Positions 38,511 through 48,473 of a stretch of 64,000 nucleotides of DNA are shown in pieces. Position 1 is the first letter of the stretch. Every line of letters starts with the position of its first letter. A program made the translations under genes and the position numbers. The notes below the pieces were generated by a model that searched no databases, was not told where the DNA came from, and saw only the letters and a list, made by a program, of their open reading frames with translations. The DNA comes from Gammaproteobacteria bacterium (GTDB lineage: Bacteria > Pseudomonadota > Gammaproteobacteria > Steroidobacterales > GCA-2729495): the NCBI GenBank assembly GCA_013001905.1, contig JABDLC010000117.1, forward strand, positions 1-64,000, written 5' to 3'.

Positions 38511-40054
38511 GCCAGCATATTCCGCGCGTACACGCTGATATCGGTGAGTGACATGAACGTTACACCAAACACGCCAAGCAGCAGTAAAAGCCCGACAGTG
38601 AACAGCAGCTCGACCCGCCTCAGTTCACTGGTTGCGCTCTTGGTCCATGTCATCGACACGGAACCCAGCACCGGTATGCCCAACTCCTGATAGATCGACC
38701 GGCCGGTAATAAACACGGGCCGCAACTGATGCAAAATAAACGCAACACCCGCGCCCGCACCGAGGGCGGCGACGAGAGCCAGCATCAGCAACATCTGGCG
38801 ATTCGGCTCCACAGCAAACTCGGGCGCCATGGGCGGCTCAATAATATTGAACTCGATCTGCCGACCCTGCCGCTTGCGATCAATATCAAAACTAAGCAAT
38901 TCGCGCCGCTCAAGCAGGCTCTCGTACTGCTCTCGCAACACTGTATTGTCGCGGTTCAGACCGGCCAGCTCTGCCTCCAGCTGCGGGGCAACTTCGACCT
39001 TGGCCTGCAACTCGGCAATACGCTGACGCAGATCGCGCTGCCGGCCCGCCAGCTGGTTGACCTGAATTTCGGCCTCTGTCAGCGCAATGCTGAAATTCTC
39101 GAGCACCGCGGCAGAGGTAGTACTGCTACTCAGCGGCCCCAGCTCCCTGCGACGTCTCTCGAGACGGGTGCTCAGTGAATCCAGAGTCTCCTGCGCTGTA
39201 ATGACTGACGGGTGTGCGTCAGTGTAGCGAAGCCGTAACTCATCCAGCTGCCGCTCTGCCTGCAATACCTGATTCTCAAGCTCCAGCAGCCCGCCGGGCA
39301 CCGCGTCTCCATCATTGTCCACGCTCGCACCGCCACGGAACCGCGCGGCCAGCGATGCACGTGTTTCTCGCGCGATGCGTAAATCGGTCGTCACCTGGCG
39401 AAATTCATCCTGCAGGCTCGCAAGACGATTAAAGAAATCACCCTCTGCACCGACCAACCCCGCATTACGCCGGCGAAAGTCGGCAACACGCGCTTCAGCT
39501 TCTTCGAGCCGGCGACGATAATCGTCAATCTGCTGGTCGAGAAACGAAAGCGCCTGAATGTCATCGCGGAGGTCGCCTTCAAGGGACTGTTGCTGAAACG
39601 AATCGAGCAATACTTGCACGACGTTCTCGGCAATATCACGGTCGGTGTCACGGTATGCGATCGTGTACAGATTGGCTTCGAATCCGCCACGCCCCACCTG
39701 CGCAACCTCAATCTGCTGTTGCAGGCCGGTGATCAGACGCTGAAATGCTTCGGCCGTTTCGGCACGCTGGTCGAGTGCGGTTTGTTCGGCGACCTGCTCA
39801 AGGTTGGGTGTCGACAGCAGCAGGCGACGCACGTACGCAACGCTGACTTCCGCATCGGCCCCGCGGGCGGATGCTGTAATCAACGGATCCCGGGTATCGA
39901 CAAACACCTGCGCGCGGGCCTCGAACCGGTCGGGCACGGTCAGCGCGATGAAGATTCCGACCAGGCCGACCAGCCAGGCAGTCGCCATGGCGACCCAGCG
40001 AAACCGCCATGAGCCGCGTGCTTCGGTGAGTACGTGTTGCAGGGCCTGATCCAC
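38507..40054 (-). CDS. Polysaccharide chain-length determinant (Wzz/GumC-like, XrtA-system type)
   Basis: N-terminal TM with VPDRFEARAQVFVDTRDPL, long coiled coil, C-terminal EPNRQMLLMLALVAALGAGAG TM. Confidence 0.9.
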   Translation of the reverse strand: MDQALQHVLTEARGSWRFRWVAMATAWLVGLVGIFIALTVPDRFEARAQVFVDTRDPLITASARGADAEVSVAYVRRLLLSTPNLEQVAEQTALDQRAETAEAFQRLITGLQQQIEVAQVGRGGFEANLYTIAYRDTDRDIAENVVQVLLDSFQQQSLEGDLRDDIQALSFLDQQIDDYRRRLEEAEARVADFRRRNAGLVGAEGDFFNRLASLQDEFRQVTTDLRIARETRASLAARFRGGASVDNDGDAVPGGLLELENQVLQAERQLDELRLRYTDAHPSVITAQETLDSLSTRLERRRRELGPLSSSTTSAAVLENFSIALTEAEIQVNQLAGRQRDLRQRIAELQAKVEVAPQLEAELAGLNRDNTVLREQYESLLERRELLSFDIDRKRQGRQIEFNIIEPPMAPEFAVEPNRQMLLMLALVAALGAGAGVAFILHQLRPVFITGRSIYQELGIPVLGSVSMTWTKSATSELRRVELLFTVGLLLLLGVFGVTFMSLTDISVYARNMLA

Positions 40055-40689
40055 TAGAAACGGGCCTCAGGAATGATAATGACGTCGCCGGGCTGAATCG
40101 GAACGTTTTGTCGCATGTCACCACCGTTTAGCAGCGAGTTCAGCCGCAACGGCACCTCAATCTGACCATCGACCGTACGTCGCATTAACTTCGCACGATT
40201 ACCCGCCGCGAATTCACCCAGGCCGCCAACCTGAATCATCACATCCAGTAATGTCATACCTGAACTGTACGCGAGCGCCTGCGGGTTGGCGGCCTGGCCG
40301 ACGACACGCACTTGCTGCTGAAAACTGGGAGAAGCCGTATCCATGATCACGTTGACCGTGGGCTGGCGAATATATTCCGACAACACGACCTCCATATCGC
40401 GCGCCAGCGCGGTCGGGGTTTTACCGGCAGCGATCATATCCTCTACCAGAGGCGTGGAAATCTTGCCGTCCGGACGCACCGGTACCGTCGCTGACAAATC
40501 AGGGTGCTGCCAGACAAATACGTTCAGCACAGCGCCCGGCGCGATGATGTAGTCGGTCGTGGCTGCCGGGGGCGCTGCCAGCACATCTTCCGAATCCGAC
40601 GACGTTGACGTTAGTCTGCTGCAACCGGTCACACCGAGTGCCGATGCCAGCAACGCAATGGCCAGCCATTTCAAAATCATAGCTCTCAT
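40054..40689 (-). CDS. Wza-like polysaccharide export lipoprotein
   Basis: Lipobox ALGVTGCSRL; DYIIAPGAVLNVFVWQHPDLSATVPVRPDGKISTPLVEDMIAAGKTPTALARDMEVVLSEYIRQPTVNV. Confidence 0.93.
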   Translation of the reverse strand: MRAMILKWLAIALLASALGVTGCSRLTSTSSDSEDVLAAPPAATTDYIIAPGAVLNVFVWQHPDLSATVPVRPDGKISTPLVEDMIAAGKTPTALARDMEVVLSEYIRQPTVNVIMDTASPSFQQQVRVVGQAANPQALAYSSGMTLLDVMIQVGGLGEFAAGNRAKLMRRTVDGQIEVPLRLNSLLNGGDMRQNVPIQPGDVIIIPEARF

Positions 40690-40701
40690 ACCTGTAATCC
40701 T

Positions 40702-43700
40702 TTAGCCGGAAGGCGACTCATCAGACGAACTGTAGCGCAGTTCGGTACCAGCAGGCGAACCTGCGGATACATTGTCAAATAGGCGTTGCAGGTTATCAGC
40801 AACCTGCTGCGCGGAAGCCCCGCTCAACATATCCATATGCTCTCCGCGAATCCGCACGACGTTCAGTTCAGGCGCATGCGCCTGCCACCCATATCCGGGC
40901 TCCGTGATCGGATTCCGCTCTGCCTGACAGAACAGCAGCGGCCCCTCCCAGGGCTCCGGGTCATAGGCACGGATGACGCGCAGGAACTCCGGATACACGG
41001 CCGGGGCGCGTTCTTTACCGCCGGTCGGCGCTTTGTCTGCCAGCTCGGCGGCAGCACGGCGCAGAGAACCAAGCGCATCACGGCGCAATTGCATGAGTCG
41101 CTTGCGGACCCAGCGCGTGACGTGTCGCACACCAACACCGGGGACAGCACTGTCCAGCAAGGCGAGGCATTCGACCTGTTCACCCGCCTCACGTAACCGG
41201 CACGCCACTTCATAAGCAATCACGCCACCGATAGAAAACCCGGTCAAACGATACGGCCCCTGAGGCTGCAGGCGGCGAATGACTTTCAGATACGCCTTGG
41301 CCATTTCCCGCAACGGCGGCAGCGGCCGCCCGCTCTTAAACAACTCCAGCTCTTCCACCGACAACAACCCATAAACACGGGTGTCTGCCGGAAAACACTC
41401 GGCAAGTTGCTGGTACATATCCATTCCGGACAGGCAGAACAGCGGCCTGCCGGTTCCCGCTTTCAGCAGGTAAGCGGCCGCGCCTCCCTGCAACTCGATA
41501 TTACTCTCTTGCAGCGCGGCAGCCAGTGACGCCACTGTCGGATTCTGGAACAGCATGGGAAGCGTACAGTCGATAGCCAGATCCTGAGTCACAGCCTGCA
41601 CCAGATTGACCGCGAGTACCGAGTGGCCGCCCAGATCAAAAAAGTTATCGTGCACGCCGACATCCTCGCGCTGTAGCACCGCGCGCCAAATCTGCAGCAA
41701 CGCATGCTCGGGCGCGGACTCCGCCCGGTCCGCACCACTCTGTCGCGGGTCAGTCAGCACAGGAACCGGCAACGCGCGACGGTCAACCTTACCGTTAGGC
41801 AGCACCGGTATCTGGTCCAGCACAATAAAATGAGGCGGCACCATGTATTCAGGCAACCACTGCCGCAGATGCGCACGCCAGTCATCAGCTTGCGCCTTAG
41901 CTTTACTGCTCACAACGTAGGCGACCAGCTGCGGGCCGTGATACGGATCGCGATGTATCCGCACCAATGCCCGGTCGACCATATCGTGACGCAAAAGATG
42001 GGTTTCGATTTCACCCGGCTCGATTCGATAGCCTCGTAACTTGAACTGATCGTCAAAACGGCCGAGATGTTCCAGACGTCCGTCGCGGCGCCACCGGACC
42101 CGGTCGCCGGTGCGGTAGATTGCAGTGCCGGGAAACGCCGTTTGCTCACCGGCGGTCACAAATTGTTGTGCTGTCAGACCAGTAAGATTGTTATAACCCA
42201 GCGTCAGACCGCGGCCACCGACACACAGTTCACCCGGCACGCCGACAGGGCAAAGCTGACCCTTGTCATCAAGCACCTGCAGTGTGGTTGCGGCTACCGG
42301 ATTGCCCAGCGAAATAGGCTCAATCACGGTGCGCGGAACACGCCAGCAACTCGACCAGACCGTCGTTTCCGTCGGCCCGTACATATTCCAGAGCTCACGG
42401 CACCGTTCCAGCAACTGACCGGCCAGATCCGCCGGCAATGGCTCGCCGCCCACGAGTGCTCTCAGGTCGGCCTTGCCCTGCCAACCTGCCGCGATCAGCA
42501 TCTGCCAGCGCGACGGCGTTGCCTGCATCAGCGTGATGTCGTGCTCATCAAGCAAAGTTGCGAGCGCTGCGCCGTCAGATGCTTGTGTTTCGTTGGCGAT
42601 GACAGTGCAGGCGCCGGCCGTCAGCGGCACCAGCATCTCAAGTATCGAGATATCAAAACCCAGTGTCGTCACCGCCAACACCCGGTCGGCGTCATCAATG
42701 CCCGGCTCGCGCCGCATCGTATCCACGAAGTTTTCGAGCGCGCGGTGAGGCACCACCACGCCTTTCGGTATCCCGGTCGATCCGGAGGTATAAATCAGAT
42801 AGGCCGGATCCTCGCGCACCGGTTCGTGCGTCAGACCTGACGTCGGGTCAGAAGCGGCAGCGCCATCCGTGTACTCATCGGGACTATTAACCAACATCGT
42901 GCGTTCCGCAGGCCAACCCAGATAACGCGCGGTTTGCTCATCAGCGATAAGCAGATCAATGTTGGCATCCTGGGCCTGATACAGAAGCCGCTCACGCGGA
43001 TAGGCAGGATCGAGCGGTACGTATGCTGCCCCGCTGCGCATCGTCCCGAGCAATACTTCCGGCAGCTTCGCGGAACGCGGCAGACACAGGCCGACCGTGC
43101 CGTTGACACCAACGCCCCGACGGCGGATGCCGTGTGCCATGCGGGTCGCGTTGGCGTCCAATTCCGCATATGTGCGTTGCTCATCACCACAGATCACGGC
43201 TGTAGCGGCCGGTCTTTGCTCAGCCTGTAAGGCGATCAACTCACTGACCGACCGCTGCCGCAACCCGTCGATACTGAGCCCTTCGCCCCACTGCCGCATG
43301 CGAGCGATGTCCTCATCACTCAGCAGTCTGATATCACTAATTAACGCCGAGGAGTCCGCGACAACGGCATCAAGAATACGCAGGTAGTGGTCCGCGAGAC
43401 GCTCCATGGTTTCAGTTGCGTAAAGGCCCGTCGCGTATTCAAAAATAATCGTCGGGTCATACAGCGCATCCACACTCACCGTCAGGTCAAATTGCGCTGC
43501 ACCGCGATCAAACTCCAGCCGTGACCATTCCAACTCTGGAAATTCGATGTCCTGTGCCGGTGTGTTAATCATATTGAACATGACATCGAACAGCGGCGAC
43601 CGGCTGATGTCATGTGGCAGATCAAGTTCGCGCACCAGCAACTCGAACGGCAGGTCCTGATGCGAATACGCCTGCAGCGAAACTTCTTTGACCCGGCGCA

Positions 43701-46692
43701 GCGCTTCATCGAAGTCAGGGTCGCCCCTAAGATCGGTGCGGAATACCAGTGTGTTGACGAAACTGCCGATAAGATCTTCGCTGCTCAGCTGATGCCGGTT
43801 AGCGACAGGCACCCCAATCGCAATATCGGTATTCCCAGTGTGGCGTAAGAGCAGCACCTTCAGCGCGGCAATCAACACCATGCTCAGGCTGGCGCCGTGC
43901 CGCGCCGCAAACGATTGCAGACCGACGAGACGCTCGCTGCTCAGCTCCCGCCGCACCGACGCGCCGGCAAAGTCCTGCTGCATGCCGCGCGGATAATCCT
44001 CATTAAGCTGCAGTGGCTCGATGCCGTCGAGTTGACGGCGCCAGTAAGACAGCTGCTGTTCAAAGCGCTTGCCGCTAAACCATTGACGCTGCCACGCTGC
44101 GTAGTCGGCATATTGAAGCGCGAGCTCCGGTAACCCCGGTGCGCCGGGCTCAACTTCCTGCCGATACGCTGCTGCCAGTTCACGCCCCAGCACCGCACAT
44201 GACCACTGATCAGCAATAATGTGGTGCATAACCCACAACAACACTGCTTCGTCGTCGGCGACACGAACCAGTGTCATGCGTAACAGAGGGCCTTGCGACA
44301 ACCGGAATGCTTCGCTTGAAAGCCGGGTTAGCGTATCTGACAGCAGATCATCTCGCGGACCCTCGACAGCGCGCAAATCGACTTCGGCAATTCCGACAGG
44401 CTGCGCAGGAACAAGTTCTGCATACGGCCCTTCGGCCGTGGCCGCGAATACAGTTTGCAAAACCTGGTGGCGGTTGATGATGGTGTTGACAGCATTTTGC
44501 AGTGCGCTGAAATGCAGTTTGCCGCGCATTCGCAGAGCCAGCGGTACGTTGTACGCAGGGCTCTCGGGCGCCAGTTGGTGCATGAACCACATGCGCTCCT
44601 GCGTAAACGACAACTGCTGCTTATCACCGGGCACCGCCGGCGTTGCAGTTGCTGCCGCTGCAAATTCACCGGTCACAGGATCTGCGGCTATAACCCGACG
44701 CGCAAGCGCCGCCGGCCCGGGCGCTTCAAAAACCGCACGCACCGGCATTTCGATTCCGAATTGTGCGTTCAGGCGCGAAACAATTTGCGTGGCCAGCAAA
44801 GAGTCACCGCCCTGCGCAAAGAAGTCTGCGTCGGCCGACGGATTCTCAACGTCGAGTACATGAGCCCAAACCGATAACACACGCTGCAGTACCTCGTTGG
44901 GCACCTCCGGCTCGTCAGCTGCGCCCGCTGCAGCTTCCAGGCGTCGTTCTTCCAGCTCGCCGTTGCGATACTTCTGCAATGCTGCAGAACGTTGCGGTTT
45001 GCCGCTGGACGTACGCGGAAGACTGGCAGAACGCAGCGGCACCACTTCGTGCACGTCAAGTTCGAATTCCGCTGCGACGCGCTGTCGAACGGCCGCAATA
45101 ATCTCTGCGGCTTTGTCGGGGGACGGCCGGCCGCGACACTCCACCAGCAGAACGACAGATTCCTGCCCGTTGTCACGGACGATACCGACAGCGATCACGC
45201 CTGCGGGGCGCACGGTATCGTGGGCTTGCTCCGCGCACAGCTCCAGATCCTGGGGATAGATGTTGCGGCCGTGCACAACCAGCATATCTTTGCGACGGCC
45301 TGTTACAAACAGCTCGCCGCTATGCAGAAAGCCGAGATCCCCTGTGCGCAGGTACGCGGATTCAGGTTCGTCAATAAGCCGCGCATCAAATGTGTCTTGT
45401 GTTGCCGTGGGATTATCGAGATAGCCACGACCGATGCTCGACCCGCGAACCCAGATCTCACCGACCTGATTTTCCCCGAGCAAACGACAGTCTTCGGGTT
45501 CCACGATGCGCACCGTGAAACCCGGCAGCGGCGTGCCGCAACTCACCAGTTCGGTTGCGCCCGCATCAGCAGGCTCAACGGTGACGACCTTGTTCTGCTC
45601 CAGTGCCCCTGCATCGACATGCAAACTTTGCAAGCCGTCACGCGACAAACTGACAACCAGCACTGCCTCGGCCAGTCCGTACGAGGGCGCGATCGACTGC
45701 GCGGCCAGTCCGTGCGGCGCGAACGCCGCTGTAAACTCGTCCAGCGTGTCACGACGCACCGGTTCCGCGCCGCAACTGACAACGCGCAACGAGCCGAGTG
45801 ATGCAGTCCAGTCGCGCTTGCGCTCCAGTGCCTGCACACAGGCAGCGAACGCGAAGTTCGGCGCGCCCGTGTGGGTCACTCCGAACTTCGCGACCGCTTC
45901 CAGCCAGCGCAGCGGCTGACGCATGAAGCTTAGTGTCGGCATGATGTACGAGGTGACGCCTTTGCGCACCGGAAGAATCACTGCATGCACAAGTCCGTAG
46001 TCGTGAAACCAGGGCAGCCAGATAAGGCTGCGGTCACTCTCGACATCGACTTCGCCGATGCTGTCGAGCGCCTCTGCCTGCGCAATCAGCGCAGCATGGG
46101 TGATCTCGACGCCACGCGGGGCTGACGTGGAACCGGAGGTGTATTGCAGATAAACGAGTGAATCCGGATCCTGCGAAGGCGATAGTCGGTCAGATGCGTC
46201 GCCCGGGGCCGCCTCCTCCAGCAAGGCGGGCACGGTAGTCCATTCCACCGGAAGTGCAGGCTCGGCGGCAGTATCGATATGATCAGCAGTTGTCAGGGCC
46301 AGTTTGATGCCGGCATCGGCGACGATGCCTGCGAGGCGCGAGCGGGCGGCCTGCGACTGGGAACTGTCCGGTGCAGGGGCAGGAACAGGGATAAGCCCGG
46401 CCATGATGCACCCCCAGAATGCCTGAATCGCGTCTGCGCTGTTGTTGAACGCCAGCAGTACAGGCTCGCCGGGGCTCGCATGTTGCAGCAGCGCCTGTCC
46501 GACCAGATCGGCCGTTTCTGCTAACGCGGCGAAGGACAGCGAGTGTTCAATGTCGAGTTTGTTATCCAGCAACACAAATGCTGCCCGATCCGGGCACGCG
46601 CGCGATTGCTTCTGCAGCAAAGCTGCCAGCGTTTCACAGGTTGCGGTCGCGTCTGCGTGGGACAATGCAGTTGACGTGTTCGACTGCTCCAC
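40702..46692 (-). CDS. Hybrid FAAL-ACP-C-A-PCP-TE nonribosomal peptide synthetase
   Basis: FAAL: YLQYTSGSTSAPRGVEITH, GAPNFAFAACV, VTGRRKDMLVVHGRNIYPQDLE; carrier DFFAQGGDSLLATQIV; C domain HHIIADQWS; A domain YLIYTSGSTGIPKGVVVPH and MYGPTETT; PCP NFFDLGGHSVLAVNLV; TE YRLTGFSIGGVIAYEVA. Confidence 0.94.
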   Translation of the reverse strand: MEQSNTSTALSHADATATCETLAALLQKQSRACPDRAAFVLLDNKLDIEHSLSFAALAETADLVGQALLQHASPGEPVLLAFNNSADAIQAFWGCIMAGLIPVPAPAPDSSQSQAARSRLAGIVADAGIKLALTTADHIDTAAEPALPVEWTTVPALLEEAAPGDASDRLSPSQDPDSLVYLQYTSGSTSAPRGVEITHAALIAQAEALDSIGEVDVESDRSLIWLPWFHDYGLVHAVILPVRKGVTSYIMPTLSFMRQPLRWLEAVAKFGVTHTGAPNFAFAACVQALERKRDWTASLGSLRVVSCGAEPVRRDTLDEFTAAFAPHGLAAQSIAPSYGLAEAVLVVSLSRDGLQSLHVDAGALEQNKVVTVEPADAGATELVSCGTPLPGFTVRIVEPEDCRLLGENQVGEIWVRGSSIGRGYLDNPTATQDTFDARLIDEPESAYLRTGDLGFLHSGELFVTGRRKDMLVVHGRNIYPQDLELCAEQAHDTVRPAGVIAVGIVRDNGQESVVLLVECRGRPSPDKAAEIIAAVRQRVAAEFELDVHEVVPLRSASLPRTSSGKPQRSAALQKYRNGELEERRLEAAAGAADEPEVPNEVLQRVLSVWAHVLDVENPSADADFFAQGGDSLLATQIVSRLNAQFGIEMPVRAVFEAPGPAALARRVIAADPVTGEFAAAATATPAVPGDKQQLSFTQERMWFMHQLAPESPAYNVPLALRMRGKLHFSALQNAVNTIINRHQVLQTVFAATAEGPYAELVPAQPVGIAEVDLRAVEGPRDDLLSDTLTRLSSEAFRLSQGPLLRMTLVRVADDEAVLLWVMHHIIADQWSCAVLGRELAAAYRQEVEPGAPGLPELALQYADYAAWQRQWFSGKRFEQQLSYWRRQLDGIEPLQLNEDYPRGMQQDFAGASVRRELSSERLVGLQSFAARHGASLSMVLIAALKVLLLRHTGNTDIAIGVPVANRHQLSSEDLIGSFVNTLVFRTDLRGDPDFDEALRRVKEVSLQAYSHQDLPFELLVRELDLPHDISRSPLFDVMFNMINTPAQDIEFPELEWSRLEFDRGAAQFDLTVSVDALYDPTIIFEYATGLYATETMERLADHYLRILDAVVADSSALISDIRLLSDEDIARMRQWGEGLSIDGLRQRSVSELIALQAEQRPAATAVICGDEQRTYAELDANATRMAHGIRRRGVGVNGTVGLCLPRSAKLPEVLLGTMRSGAAYVPLDPAYPRERLLYQAQDANIDLLIADEQTARYLGWPAERTMLVNSPDEYTDGAAASDPTSGLTHEPVREDPAYLIYTSGSTGIPKGVVVPHRALENFVDTMRREPGIDDADRVLAVTTLGFDISILEMLVPLTAGACTVIANETQASDGAALATLLDEHDITLMQATPSRWQMLIAAGWQGKADLRALVGGEPLPADLAGQLLERCRELWNMYGPTETTVWSSCWRVPRTVIEPISLGNPVAATTLQVLDDKGQLCPVGVPGELCVGGRGLTLGYNNLTGLTAQQFVTAGEQTAFPGTAIYRTGDRVRWRRDGRLEHLGRFDDQFKLRGYRIEPGEIETHLLRHDMVDRALVRIHRDPYHGPQLVAYVVSSKAKAQADDWRAHLRQWLPEYMVPPHFIVLDQIPVLPNGKVDRRALPVPVLTDPRQSGADRAESAPEHALLQIWRAVLQREDVGVHDNFFDLGGHSVLAVNLVQAVTQDLAIDCTLPMLFQNPTVASLAAALQESNIELQGGAAAYLLKAGTGRPLFCLSGMDMYQQLAECFPADTRVYGLLSVEELELFKSGRPLPPLREMAKAYLKVIRRLQPQGPYRLTGFSIGGVIAYEVACRLREAGEQVECLALLDSAVPGVGVRHVTRWVRKRLMQLRRDALGSLRRAAAELADKAPTGGKERAPAVYPEFLRVIRAYDPEPWEGPLLFCQAERNPITEPGYGWQAHAPELNVVRIRGEHMDMLSGASAQQVADNLQRLFDNVSAGSPAGTELRYSSSDESPSG

Positions 46693-47027
46693 GCCATTAC
46701 TCCGATCTGAGCACGGTTAGAGGGTTCCTAAAGATTTTCAGTTCGACCAGAGCATGCGCGCCGAAGTTCTGCGATTACTTCTTGCTGTTGGACAGAAGGG
46801 GCACGTTGACTCCTAAATATATACAAGTATCGGATGCCATACGGGAATTCGCCACAATGCCAATTGCGGAATGTGGCCTAATACCAGCGTTAAGTTTAAT
46901 CCCTTCGCGGGCGCGGCACAGCCCGGAAGCGCATACGGGGCGGGCAAATGCACGAAAGCCGAGAGAAAAGACCGCCACAGCAGGCCTTTCGTCAGAAACC
47001 GGGCCAACAGCGGTATATTCCGGGCCT

Positions 47028-47774
47028 ATGACTTCCCTGAGACACGTGCGCTTTTTTTTGACGCTCTGCCTGTCACTGGCAATCCCGTCCGTGTCGGCAA
47101 CCGAACTGCGAGTGGCCGTTGCCAGTAATTTCGCACGCACCGCCCAGCAGCTCAGCGCGATGTTCACGGAAGCAAGCGGTTACCGGGTCAGCCTGTCAGC
47201 AGGGTCCACCGGCAAGTTATACGCACAGATTATTAACGGGGCGCCCTTCGACGTGCTGCTCGCTGCTGACACGTTGCGCCCCGAAAAACTTGAAGCATCC
47301 GGCGCTGCGCTGGCCGGCAGTCGCTTCACGTATGCACGTGGTGTGCTGGTGGCCTGGAGCAGCGATGCAGACCTGATTGACAGTAATGCGGGGCTGCCCG
47401 AGATCGGCTTCCTGCGCCGCATCGCGATTGCCAATCCGCAACTCGCGCCTTACGGCCAGGCAGCAGAGCAAACACTGCGTGCGCTCAGTTTATGGGCGGA
47501 AGCAGAACCGAAACTTGTCCGTGGCGAAAGTATCGGTCAGACCTATCAGTTCGTAGCGACGGGCAATGCAGAACTTGGATTTATTGCACGCTCGCAATTA
47601 TCAAGCGATACCGGCAGTTACTGGGTAGTGCCCGGATCACTTTATCAGCCGGTGGATCAGCAACTGGTCGTACTTAACGGTGCGGATGCCGCGCTGGCTT
47701 TCGCCAACTTCTTACGCAGCGCCGCCGCGCAGGACGTTATCCTGGCGTCCGGCTATCTGCTTCCAGAGGACTGA
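47028..47774 (+). CDS. modA: Molybdate ABC transporter substrate-binding protein
   Basis: ATELRVAVASNFARTAQQLSAMFTEASGYRVSLSAGSTGKLYAQIINGAPFDVLLAADTLRPEKL; start trimmed from ORF 46578 to ATG with signal peptide. Confidence 0.92.
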   Translation: MTSLRHVRFFLTLCLSLAIPSVSATELRVAVASNFARTAQQLSAMFTEASGYRVSLSAGSTGKLYAQIINGAPFDVLLAADTLRPEKLEASGAALAGSRFTYARGVLVAWSSDADLIDSNAGLPEIGFLRRIAIANPQLAPYGQAAEQTLRALSLWAEAEPKLVRGESIGQTYQFVATGNAELGFIARSQLSSDTGSYWVVPGSLYQPVDQQLVVLNGADAALAFANFLRSAAAQDVILASGYLLPED

Positions 47775-47776
47775 GT

Positions 47777-48463
47777 TTGCCCGATACCCATGATATCGGT
47801 GCGCTGATCACCACGCTGCAACTGGCGGGCCTGAGCACCGCGCTGCTGCTGCTGCTCGGCACTCCGCTGGCATGGTGGCTTGCGCACACCCGCTCAGCTT
47901 TCAAACCGGTCGTTGACGCGTGCGTCGCGCTGCCGCTGGTGCTGCCCCCGACTGTGCTCGGCTTCTATCTGCTGTTGCTGCTCGGTGCCGAAGGCCCGCT
48001 GGGAGGCCTGATGGTTAAGCTGGGTGGTCAGCCTCTGGCATTTACCTTCGCCGGACTGGTCATCGGCTCAGTCATATATTCACTGCCGTTCGTGGTGCAG
48101 CCGCTGCAGGACGCGTTTCGCCGCATCGGCGAACGGCCTATCGAGGTCGCGGCGACGCTCGGCGCCGGACGCACCGACCGCTGGCTCAGCGTCATTTTGC
48201 CGCTGGCCCGACCCGGCTACATCACAGCCGCCGTGCTGGGCTTCGCTCACACACTCGGCGAGTTCGGGGTGGTCTTAATGATCGGCGGCAACATACCCGG
48301 CTCAACACGGGTTCTTTCAATCGCGATCTATGACCATGTCGAAACGCTCGAGTACGGCAAAGCACATGTACTCGCGGGACTGTTACTCGTGCTTTCGTTC
48401 ACCCTGTTGTTCGGCGTGTACGCGATCAATCGCCGCTTTGTCATCGGCCGGGTTGCGTCATGA
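47777..48463 (+). CDS. modB: Molybdate ABC transporter permease
   Basis: TTLQLAGLSTALLLLLGTPLAWWLA, EVAATLGAGRTDRWLSVILPLARPGYITA, HTLGEFGVVLMIGGNIPGSTRVLSIAIYD; TTG start. Confidence 0.92.
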   Translation: MPDTHDIGALITTLQLAGLSTALLLLLGTPLAWWLAHTRSAFKPVVDACVALPLVLPPTVLGFYLLLLLGAEGPLGGLMVKLGGQPLAFTFAGLVIGSVIYSLPFVVQPLQDAFRRIGERPIEVAATLGAGRTDRWLSVILPLARPGYITAAVLGFAHTLGEFGVVLMIGGNIPGSTRVLSIAIYDHVETLEYGKAHVLAGLLLVLSFTLLFGVYAINRRFVIGRVAS

Positions 48464-48473
48464 GAGTCGCGTC

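Noticed and set aside
44992-45801. 269-aa plus-strand ORF inside the NRPS gene (also 42067-42840 and other antisense ORFs there)
   Set aside because: Opposite a contiguous, motif-rich FAAL/NRPS coding sequence; no recognisable family.
46578-47027. N-terminal 150-aa extension of modA
   Set aside because: It overlaps the NRPS 5' end and lacks conserved sequence; ATG 47028 starts a normal periplasmic signal peptide.
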